A stretch of 6,611 nt of DNA from NCBI GenBank assembly GCA_026418215.1, contig JAOABT010000385.1, positions 1 through 6,611 of the forward strand. Direction: 5' to 3'. The notes beneath the pieces are model-generated. The model was not told where the DNA came from, did no database searches, and saw only the letters and a program-made list of their open reading frames with translations. A program made the position numbers and the translations under genes. This document shows positions 1 to 4,510 of the stretch, piece after piece; the first letter of the stretch is position 1; the number at the start of each line of letters is the position of its first letter. Origin of the DNA: Clostridia bacterium. Lineage in GTDB: Bacteria; Bacillota; Clostridia; DSM-8532.

Positions 1-17
1 ATGTGTATAAGAGACAG
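1..17 (+). other. Residual Tn5/Nextera mosaic-end adapter at contig edge
   Basis: These 17 bases (ATGTGTATAAGAGACAG) are identical to the last 17 of the 19-base Tn5 mosaic end used in transposase-based library preparation (AGATGTGTATAAGAGACAG). It stops exactly where the lactate dehydrogenase reading frame becomes meaningful: the gene's frame has a stop at 8-10, inside this stretch, while from base 18 on the protein matches the family. I therefore read it as untrimmed adapter and not genomic sequence. A real Tn5-family element is very unlikely, since no transposase or further element sequence is present. Confidence 0.95.
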
Positions 18-454
18 GTTATATTCTGGGTGAGCACGGCGATACCGAGCTGCCGGCCTGGAGCCTTACCAGCATTGCGGGCATGCCCATGGACGAATAC
101 TGCAAGACCTGCAAGCAGTGCAGCAACTCACAGAACAAAGAGGAAATATTCAGGCAGGTCAAAAATTCAGCCTACGAGATCATCAAAGCCAAGGGCGCTA
201 CCTATTATGCCGTTGCTTTGGCCGTGGAACGAATTGCAGAGGCTATCATGCGTGACGAGCATTCTATCCTCACGGTTTCCAGTATCCTTCAGGGTGAGTA
301 TGGCATTGAGGATGTGGCCCTGAGCGTACCTACCCTGGTCGATCGTCACGGTGTCAAAAAGGTTCTTGAGGTTCCCATCACTGAGGCTGAAAGCGAAATG
401 CTGCAGAACTCTGCAAAAACCCTGAAGGGAATCATTAGCCAGCTCAGGCTGTAA
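18..454 (+). CDS. ldh: L-lactate dehydrogenase, C-terminal part (5' truncated by contig end)
   Basis: NAD-dependent L-lactate dehydrogenase reduces pyruvate to L-lactate in the cytosol, regenerating NAD+ in fermentation. The visible part is about 144 residues of a protein usually near 315, so the N-terminal Rossmann NAD-binding half is missing. The first codons read YILGEHGDTELPAWS, the family signature holding the catalytic His of the His-Asp pair. Further on, KGATYYAVA contains the Thr typical of lactate dehydrogenases where malate dehydrogenases usually differ, and the C-terminal core (SILTVSSILQGEYGIEDVALSVP, here given only by its position near 262-330) is typical. The first in-frame ATG (position 83) is internal and is not the start. 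The gene is convergent with divIC and is followed by the hairpin at 691-724. The truncation is technical: the break coincides with adapter sequence. Malate dehydrogenase is the main alternative and is less likely. Confidence 0.93.
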
Positions 455-690
455 AGGCACTGATACAATGATCTAAGGTATGGCGCGGCTTTAAGGGTAA
501 CAATAAGACAATTTCAGCACTTACCGCTCATAGGCATCGCAGCAGAAGCTTTGTATTCATGGTTATTAGCCACGTAAAGAAACTAATTTCTAAACCAATA
601 TAAAGGCAAGGCCTGGCTTCACCTTTTTTAAGGAAGCAGACACAGCCAGCTAAATAGCAATGAAACACTTAATTGGCAAGAAGCCAAACA

Positions 691-724
691 AAAAGAACCT
701 GCCATCAGATGACAGGTTCTTTTT
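691..724. terminator. Bidirectional rho-independent terminator between ldh and divIC
   Basis: AAAAGAACCTG (691-701) pairs perfectly with CAGGTTCTTTT (713-723), and the inner bases add CAT/ATG pairs after one mismatch. The stem is preceded by A-rich and followed by T-rich sequence, so on either strand the hairpin is followed by a run of Ts. It sits between two converging genes and probably ends both ldh (+) and divIC (-). The 236 bases between the ldh stop and this hairpin hold no ORF or RNA gene that I can support. Confidence 0.85.
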
Positions 725-747
725 TATGAAAGGATTTTCAAGAAATC

Positions 748-1032
748 TTATTTATTAGTATCGACAAAAACACGTTCTCCGTCCCTTACCATGCCGAGCT
801 TCTCTCTGGCGATTTTTTCAATGCTCTCGTCGCTTGAGATTTCATCCTTTTGCTCCAGGAGCTGCTCCTTAAGCTCGGTTTCCTTCTGGATTTTCTGTTC
901 GATCTGCTTCATTTCCAGATTGATGGCATAGAGCTCGTTCGACTGGGCGCTATAGGTAAAAGCCGCATAAACAAGCATAAATGCTATAAGCGGCGTAATC
1001 CACCAGCCTTTTCTCGTCTTTTGTGCAGACAT
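748..1032 (-). CDS. divIC: Septum formation initiator DivIC/FtsL-type protein
   Basis: DivIC is a small bitopic membrane protein of the divisome; with FtsL and DivIB (FtsQ) it links the FtsZ ring to septal peptidoglycan synthesis. The 94-residue product has a short basic N-terminus (KTRK), one membrane segment (about residues 10-28, WWITPLIAFMLVYAAFTY), an extracytoplasmic coiled coil (about 31-67, rich in Glu, Lys, Gln and Leu) and the family's C-terminal signature IEKIAREKLGMVRDGERVF. I chose the ATG at 1032 because AGGGTG lies about six bases upstream; an in-frame TTG at 1059 would extend it by nine residues but has no convincing ribosome binding site. It is the last gene of the mazG-yab block, the same relative place as in Bacillus subtilis, and has its own candidate promoter in the 104-base gap after yabQ. 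Confidence 0.9.
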   Translation of the reverse strand: MSAQKTRKGWWITPLIAFMLVYAAFTYSAQSNELYAINLEMKQIEQKIQKETELKEQLLEQKDEISSDESIEKIAREKLGMVRDGERVFVDTNK

Positions 1033-1095
1033 TGAATTCACCCTTTTTCTTAAGTACAACCAAAAAACCTTTGATCAGGCTTTAAGGCTAGGAAC

Positions 1096-1124
1096 ATTAT
1101 ACCACATTGCCCCCGGGATGTAAC
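1096..1124 (-). promoter_or_regulatory. Sigma-A-type promoter for divIC
   Basis: Reading the minus strand, GTTACA (1124-1119; four of six matches to TTGACA) is followed after exactly 17 bases by a perfect TATAAT (1101-1096), itself preceded by TGG, an extended -10 element. The expected transcription start is near 1089, giving a leader of about 57 bases before the divIC ATG at 1032. It would allow division-gene expression in growing cells independent of the sporulation genes upstream. Confidence 0.75.
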
Positions 1125-1136
1125 GGGTCTTTAGAC

Positions 1137-1613
1137 CTATTTTTTGGTAAACGTGTGCTTCAAACGCGTAAAATCCACACGAAAACGGTAACCCTCCAAA
1201 GCTACCCTATTGCGTGCCTTCCCTGCAAGCCTTCGGAAGCGAATGGCAATAACGCGTACAATAGGAGTCAGCAGCTTGATGATTTCCCTGAAAGGCCAGG
1301 ATATAATTTTAATCAGCGTCATTAAAAGCCACAGCACCGGTCTGCTGAAAAGGCCAAGATAAAGCAGCGCTCCTATGACAGCCCCCGAATAGAAGTAGCC
1401 GCGCGTCTCGCCATCGCTTAAGGCGTAGGAGGCCAGAAACAAGATGACGGCAGCGCAAAGCCAATAGAGGATATCCTCAACATGAACCACAATGGGCTTG
1501 GTCTTGATCACACGCCTCTTAAGCCGGAAGAGATCGTAAAGAAAGGCGATGAGAACACCAGCCGCTCCAGCCCCGCCAAAAACCGTCAACTGATACATCA
1601 CGTTATTTTGCAT
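1137..1613 (-). CDS. yabQ: Spore cortex biosynthesis membrane protein YabQ
   Basis: YabQ is a mother-cell membrane protein that in B. subtilis localises to the forespore membranes and is needed for spore cortex formation; its biochemical role is unknown. The 158-residue product shows about four hydrophobic segments (residues 9-27, 47-65, 72-89 and 92-106). It carries family features: an FLYDLFRLKRR stretch after the first segment and DGETRGYFYSGAVIGALLY leading into the third. The tail (about 108-158) is strongly basic, probably cytoplasmic. It is shorter than the B. subtilis protein (roughly 210 residues), as is common in clostridia. The start at 1613 lies 18 bases after the yabP stop; AGAGAGG upstream at a long distance and AAGG very close to the ATG make the start slightly uncertain, and Met6 is the alternative. 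It is probably co-transcribed with yabP. Confidence 0.88.
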   Translation of the reverse strand: MQNNVMYQLTVFGGAGAAGVLIAFLYDLFRLKRRVIKTKPIVVHVEDILYWLCAAVILFLASYALSDGETRGYFYSGAVIGALLYLGLFSRPVLWLLMTLIKIISWPFREIIKLLTPIVRVIAIRFRRLAGKARNRVALEGYRFRVDFTRLKHTFTKK

Positions 1614-1631
1614 AGCCTTAAAGCCGCCTCT

Positions 1632-1922
1632 CTATCTGAAAAGCCCCGAGAAGAAGCCTCCTTTTCTTTGTGGCGCGCCGCTTTCCAGGTATTCGCAGGC
1701 GCAAATATCGCCCTCAACATCAAGCTCTGAGGTTTCAACATTCAATTTGTTGATATGGATTCCCATTCCACGGACAACCAGGATTCCAAGCTCTGTATCA
1801 AGAACAATGCATTCCTCATTAAAGCTCTCCACGTGGCGTACCCCTGAAATCATCAAACGTCTTCGGTCCTTCAAAATAATATTCTGTGCGCGCTGTTCAA
1901 AGGCCTTTGGTTCCTGAGGCAT
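1632..1922 (-). CDS. yabP: Sporulation protein YabP
   Basis: YabP is a small protein of the sporulation mother cell, encoded next to yabQ in endospore formers; it belongs to the YabP/YqfC family and its exact function is unresolved. The 96-residue length fits (about 100 in B. subtilis). The core is beta-rich, with typical stretches RRLMISGVRHVESFNEECIVLDT (residues near 21-43) and GILVVRGMGIHINKLNVETSEL, then a small-residue and basic tail ending GGFFSGLFR. No signal peptide or clear membrane span is visible. The start at 1922 has an excellent AAGGAGGTG ribosome binding site about five bases upstream. Upstream lies a terminator (2177-2213) and a sigma-E-like promoter (1981-2009), so it probably heads its own sporulation unit with yabQ behind it. 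Confidence 0.92.
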   Translation of the reverse strand: MPQEPKAFEQRAQNIILKDRRRLMISGVRHVESFNEECIVLDTELGILVVRGMGIHINKLNVETSELDVEGDICACEYLESGAPQRKGGFFSGLFR

Positions 1923-1980
1923 AACAGCACCTCCTTAAAACGCTAACTTACACTTTTAGCCGATAAAGCTCCGCCGATGC

Positions 1981-2009
1981 ATTCTATGCACAAGCCCGGG
2001 GAGATATGC
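1981..2009 (-). promoter_or_regulatory. Candidate sporulation sigma-E promoter for yabP-yabQ
   Basis: On the minus strand GCATATC (2009-2003) matches the sigma-E -35 consensus KMATATT at six of seven positions, and after 14 bases CATAGAAT (1988-1981) matches the -10 consensus CATACAMT at seven of eight. Spacing is that expected for sigma-E (14-15). Transcription would begin near 1974, about 50 bases before the yabP ATG. In B. subtilis yabP and yabQ belong to the sigma-E regulon, so the placement agrees with known biology. No comparably good sigma-A promoter was seen in this gap. Confidence 0.65.
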
Positions 2010-2013
2010 CGCA

Positions 2014-2176
2014 GCAGGACATCCCGCGTTTATGGTGATTGAGGGATTCACTTTATTGTAAAGGATGGCTTTTTTTTGAGCTTGGTATTAATGACAAGCC
2101 TGGGGAATGACCTTGAAATGCGGAAAGCGCTGCTTTCTTTTAATCAGCTTATGCACAGCATCCTCGTGTTAGTACT
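2014..2176. other. Intergenic stretch between rqcP terminator and yabP promoter; no gene seen
   Basis: The rqcP-yabP gap is 316 bases (1923-2238). Its left part holds the sigma-E-like promoter and the yabP ribosome binding site, its right part the rqcP terminator. The middle contains no ORF I can support on either strand. Visible oddities are a run of eight Ts (about 2070-2077), a short hairpin GAAAGC-gct-GCTTTC followed by four Ts on the + strand (about 2123-2141), and a 26-codon stop-to-stop frame on the - strand without recognisable content. Confidence 0.5.
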
Positions 2177-2213
2177 AAAAAAGCGCTTATGGCTTTAAGT
2201 CCATAAACGCTTT
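2177..2213 (-). terminator. Rho-independent terminator downstream of rqcP
   Basis: On the minus strand a 13-base-pair stem (AAAGCGTTTATGG, 2213-2201, with CCATAAGCGCTTT, 2192-2180, including one U-G wobble) encloses an 8-base loop and runs directly into a T tract (2182-2177). It lies about 25 bases past the rqcP stop. It separates the mazG-rqcP transcript from yabP-yabQ. Confidence 0.88.
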
Positions 2214-2238
2214 CATATTGGAGCTTTTATCCCCCATT

Positions 2239-2478
2239 TTACAGAAGCTCATACATTTCAATGCTTTCTTCCTTCTTTACATGCTCGGTTATTTTCAAAA
2301 CCCTGAACTTGGTGAGATTCTCACCAAAACGGATCTCGACGATATCACCGACATTCACCTCGGTACCCGGCTTTGCCGCACGGCCGTTAATGGTGACCTT
2401 CTCCTTTGAGCAGGCCTCATTGGCCAGCGTTCTGCGCTTTATAATACGGCTCACCTTAAGAAACTTATCAATACGCAT
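2239..2478 (-). CDS. rqcP: S4-domain RNA-binding protein RqcP (YabO, Hsp15 family)
   Basis: RqcP works in bacterial ribosome quality control: it binds the obstructed 50S subunit with RqcH and steadies the P-site tRNA while alanine tails are added to stalled nascent chains. The 79-residue product is a single S4 fold and closely resembles B. subtilis YabO/RqcP: MRIDKFLKVSRIIKRRTLA at the N-terminus, with Arg2 and Arg16 kept (conserved RNA-contacting positions as I recall), then VTINGRAAKPGTEVNVGD and IVEIRFG. The ATG at 2478 is preceded by AAGGAGAGG, and the protein starts there exactly as the family does; the frame is open for 19 further codons upstream, but these overlap mazG and are not family-like. 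The mazG stop lies one base upstream, so the two genes are translationally coupled and the ribosome binding site is inside mazG. Confidence 0.92.
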   Translation of the reverse strand: MRIDKFLKVSRIIKRRTLANEACSKEKVTINGRAAKPGTEVNVGDIVEIRFGENLTKFRVLKITEHVKKEESIEMYELL

Positions 2479-2479
2479 T

Positions 2480-3286
2480 TTAACCCTCTCCTTTATTTTC
2501 TCTCTCAAGCCTTTTGGCTTCGTCCCACAGGGCATCCATTTCCTTCAGCGTCATGTCCTTGAGCTGTTTTCCCTGTTCAAGACTTCTTTTTTCCACATGC
2601 TCGAATCGTCTGATGAACTTATTGGTAGTCGCTGTCAGGGCAAGCTCGGGCTGTACCTTCAAAAATCTTGATACATTGACCACTGCAAACAGGAGATCAC
2701 CAAGCTCCTCTTCAATATGTGCAGTGTCACCCTTCCCATAAGCCTCTTCCAGCTCCGTTACCTCTTCTTTAACCTTCAGCACGGCATCCTTGATATCATC
2801 CCAGTCGAAGCCCACCTGCGCGGCCTTCTGCTGAACCTTGAAGCTGCGCATCAAGGCCGGGAGATTACCCGGAACTCCCTTTAAGACCTCAGTCTGGGTC
2901 TCCTGTCCTTTTTCATCCTTCTTGACCCGCTCCCAGATTTTCATGACATCGTCAGCGGTTTGCGCTTCCTCTTCGCCAAAGACATGGCGGTGGCGGTTGA
3001 TCATTTTAGCACAAACCCCGTGAATGACATCGCCCATATCAAACTGGCTGTTTTCCTTGGCAATCTGCGAATGGAAAACAACCTGGAGCAAAAGATCACC
3101 CAGCTCGTCGCAAAGCTTTGGCGGGCTTTCCTCGTCAATAGCTTCAAGCACCTCGTAGGATTCTTCTATCAAATAGCGCTTGAGGGTCTTGTGATCCTGC
3201 TCGCGGTCCCACGGGCAGCCGTTTGGGGCGCGGAGCTTCTCCATGATATCCAATAAATCTTGGTAGGTGTAGCGTTCCTTTTTCAT
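2480..3286 (-). CDS. mazG: Nucleoside triphosphate pyrophosphohydrolase MazG
   Basis: MazG hydrolyses (d)NTPs to the monophosphate and pyrophosphate, thought to clear non-canonical nucleotides and, in E. coli, to temper the stringent response. The 268-residue protein has the classic two-domain layout (E. coli MazG is about 263). It opens with the family hallmark GCPWDREQDHKTL (23-35). Domain one has the metal-binding EExxE...ExxD set at Glu41, Glu42, Glu45, Glu61 and Asp64; domain two repeats it at Glu174, Glu175, Glu178, Glu194 and Asp197, so both domains keep their acidic ligands. The start at 3286 has a modest TGGAG about eight bases upstream. It lies 57 bases after the cysteine-rich gene and one base before rqcP. 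Unlike B. subtilis YabN, there is no N-terminal tetrapyrrole-methylase-like domain: the frame begins directly with MazG. Confidence 0.96.
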   Translation of the reverse strand: MKKERYTYQDLLDIMEKLRAPNGCPWDREQDHKTLKRYLIEESYEVLEAIDEESPPKLCDELGDLLLQVVFHSQIAKENSQFDMGDVIHGVCAKMINRHRHVFGEEEAQTADDVMKIWERVKKDEKGQETQTEVLKGVPGNLPALMRSFKVQQKAAQVGFDWDDIKDAVLKVKEEVTELEEAYGKGDTAHIEEELGDLLFAVVNVSRFLKVQPELALTATTNKFIRRFEHVEKRSLEQGKQLKDMTLKEMDALWDEAKRLERENKGEG

Positions 3287-3343
3287 TCTAAAACTCCATT
3301 CCGGTAATACCTCAGGCAGCGCAACTCCTGCCGCAAGGCATTT

Positions 3344-4123
3344 CTAGCGCTTAAGCTCGCAGGGCCCGCAAAGCTTTTCGATGCTTCTGGGGACTGCGTC
3401 CCTTGAATTCTTCCAGTCACCGCTTTGATTACGGTAGTCGAACATTTTGGTAAAATGATTCACTTCATCTTGTATGCGCTTGAGCTCCGAGAGCTCTTTA
3501 GGAAGGAGGCTTTTTAAGAATTCAGCCTGCCTGCCTCCGGAAAGCTCTTTCCGGGCTGCTGAAAGAAGCTGTTTGAAATGCTTCAGGCAGAAGCCCTTGG
3601 AGGCGAGGAACTTCCTTTTAAAATCGTTCTCTGTGTCATAGAGGAAAATCGTGTTCTCAATAAGTCTTTCCATATTGTTTGTAATTCTATCGCATACAGC
3701 GCAGGTTCCTTCAAGTGCTGTCAGCTTTTCAAGCAAATCATCGATAAGCCTTTGGGAGGAAGAGCCCTTTCCCTTGAGGCTGTCCAGGGCGGACCCGATG
3801 AGACCCTTCTCGCTCTCCTTTTTGACGGCATCGGCTTGCTTCTTGTAAAGCTTCTCCAGATGCTCGAGCTGCTCAACCATGTGGGTATCAATGACGAGCC
3901 CCAGAGCCAGCCTGTTCTGCTGCAAGTTATAGAGCTTGGTGAAATGCTCAGTGCAAAAGCCTGTCCGGTTGGTTTCAACGCGGCTGTCGGGCTCCATCAT
4001 GGACGGTCCGATGGTATAGTCCAGCGCATCATTCTCAAGCTTTCTCTCACAAACACACAAGGCACATTCCGTATCCTGATCGAAGGCCTCATTGATCGGA
4101 ATAGTGTAAATTCTCTCTTTCAT
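3344..4123 (-). CDS. Cysteine-rich protein with two CxxC...CxxH modules, probably DUF6062
   Basis: The function is unknown. The 259-residue protein looks cytosolic: no signal peptide or membrane span. It contains two copies of one pattern: Cys20-x2-Cys23 ... Cys57-x2-His60, and Cys141-x2-Cys144 ... Cys179-x2-His182, with 33 and 34 residues between the pairs; both second halves read GFC-x2-HF. A further CxxC pair (Cys252, Cys255) lies four residues from the C-terminus, and Cys25 is extra. Between the modules is a charged, probably helical segment (about 83-138). The layout suggests duplicated metal-binding (zinc or another metal) or thiol-active units; this is inference. I believe it belongs to clostridial DUF6062, from memory. 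The ATG at 4123 has GGGAG six bases upstream. It leads the transcript into mazG and rqcP, with a candidate promoter at 4172-4201. An older-style label such as transporter component would not be supported by the sequence. Confidence 0.8.
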   Translation of the reverse strand: MKERIYTIPINEAFDQDTECALCVCERKLENDALDYTIGPSMMEPDSRVETNRTGFCTEHFTKLYNLQQNRLALGLVIDTHMVEQLEHLEKLYKKQADAVKKESEKGLIGSALDSLKGKGSSSQRLIDDLLEKLTALEGTCAVCDRITNNMERLIENTIFLYDTENDFKRKFLASKGFCLKHFKQLLSAARKELSGGRQAEFLKSLLPKELSELKRIQDEVNHFTKMFDYRNQSGDWKNSRDAVPRSIEKLCGPCELKR

Positions 4124-4171
4124 GCCATACTCCCGCAGGGCGCTGAAACCCTGATTATTTCCAATGTTTAT

Positions 4172-4201
4172 AGGATATCACAACTGGAAAAAATTAATCA
4201 A
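4172..4201 (-). promoter_or_regulatory. Candidate sigma-A promoter for the cysteine-rich gene-mazG-rqcP unit
   Basis: On the minus strand TTGATT (4201-4196) is followed after 18 bases by TATCCT (4177-4172), each matching consensus at four of six, with TGA before the -10 (extended -10). It lies about 49 bases upstream of the ATG at 4123 and points away from the tRNA promoter at 4243-4271. An overlapping TATAAA has no -35 at a usable distance. Moderate support only. Confidence 0.45.
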
Positions 4202-4242
4202 GGAAGATGTCGCTTTTTGACGCAGAAATTTAGAAAAAAGTC

Positions 4243-4271
4243 TTGACGAGCCATTCTGTCTTTGTTATTAT
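4243..4271 (+). promoter_or_regulatory. Strong sigma-A promoter of the tRNA-Met/tRNA-Glu operon
   Basis: TTGACG (4243-4248, five of six matches) is followed after exactly 17 bases by TATTAT (4266-4271, five of six), preceded by TGT, an extended -10 element. Transcription would begin around 4278, giving a leader of about 30 bases before tRNA-Met, to be removed by RNase P. Near-consensus strength is normal for stable RNA genes. Confidence 0.85.
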
Positions 4272-4308
4272 GTAATAGCGTCACGCGGGACACCGCTGAC
4301 GAAGACGT

Positions 4309-4385
4309 GGCGGCGTAGCTCAGTTGGCTAGAGCATGCGGTTCATACCCGCAGTGTCGTTGGTTCGATTCCGACCGCCGCTACCA
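4309..4385 (+). tRNA. tRNA-Met (anticodon CAT), elongator type
   Basis: The 77-base gene folds as a complete cloverleaf: acceptor GGCGGCG with CGCCGCT (a G-U pair at 1:72), D stem GCTC/GAGC, anticodon stem TGCGG/CCGCA with loop TTCATAC (CAT at 4343-4345), T stem GTTGG/CCGAC with loop TTCGATT, discriminator A and encoded CCA. The anticodon stem lacks the three G-C pairs of initiators, so it is not tRNA-fMet. A CAT anticodon could also mean lysidine-modified tRNA-Ile2, but the GGCGGCGTAGCTCAG opening and the acceptor sequence are those of clostridial elongator tRNA-Met. Confidence 0.95.
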
Positions 4386-4390
4386 CAGAT

Positions 4391-4465
4391 GGCCCCATGG
4401 TCAAGAGGTCAAGACACGGCCCTTTCAAGGCTGTAACGGGGGTTCAATTCCCCCTGGGGTCACCA
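4391..4465 (+). tRNA. tRNA-Glu (anticodon TTC)
   Basis: The 75-base gene has acceptor GGCCCCA with TGGGGTC (one G-U pair), anticodon stem CGGCC/GGCTG with loop CTTTCAA (TTC at 4424-4426), T stem GGGGG/CCCCC with loop TTCAATT, discriminator A and encoded CCA. It closely resembles other Firmicutes tRNA-Glu in the D arm (TGGTCAAG-AGGT-CAAGACA). Only five bases separate it from tRNA-Met, so both are cut from one precursor. Besides translation, Glu-tRNA(Glu) feeds tetrapyrrole synthesis in organisms using the C5 pathway; nothing here shows whether this host does. Confidence 0.96.
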
Positions 4466-4471
4466 AAAGAG

Positions 4472-4500
4472 AAGGAACTGATGTAATCAGTTCCTTTTTT
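4472..4500 (+). terminator. Rho-independent terminator of the tRNA operon, possibly bidirectional
   Basis: AAGGAACTGAT (4472-4482) and ATCAGTTCCTT (4486-4496) form a perfect 11-base-pair stem with a 3-base loop, followed by Ts to 4501. It begins seven bases after the tRNA-Glu CCA. On the minus strand it lies just past the ogg stop and is followed by a weaker TCTCTTTT tract, so it may end that gene too. Confidence 0.92.
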
Positions 4501-4510
4501 GTTTTCCTGT

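Noticed and set aside
3..323. Open frame on the + strand starting at base 3
   Set aside because: It begins in adapter sequence and runs out of frame across the ldh coding region, whose own frame gives a clear lactate dehydrogenase.
602..630. Possible ldh terminator (AAAGG...CCTTTTTT)
   Set aside because: The stem pairs only at its base and the interior does not fold well; the hairpin at 691-724 is far better.
1125..1147. Hairpin GGTC-ttta-GACC followed by a T run on the + strand
   Set aside because: Only four base pairs, it overlaps the end of yabQ and no + strand gene lies before it; on the minus strand it has no T tract, so it is not a yabQ terminator.
2098..2175. 26-codon stop-to-stop frame on the - strand (DAVHKLIKRKQRFPHFKV...)
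   Set aside because: No start codon with a ribosome binding site, no recognisable family, and it follows a terminator directly.
2261..2671. 136-codon open frame on the + strand across rqcP and mazG
   Set aside because: Antisense to two firmly identified genes, with no family resemblance.
3287..3343. Intercistronic hairpin GGCAG...CTGCC before mazG
   Set aside because: Five base pairs with an eight-base loop and no T tract; too weak to call a terminator, attenuator or processing site.
4217..4222. Second TTGACG on the + strand upstream of the tRNA promoter
   Set aside because: No -10-like sequence 16-18 bases downstream; the TTGACG at 4243 has a proper partner.
3578..4246. 222-codon open frame on the + strand
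   Set aside because: It is antisense to the cysteine-rich gene, extends into the promoter region, lacks a recognisable domain and has no ribosome binding site; it reflects the codon pattern of the opposite strand.
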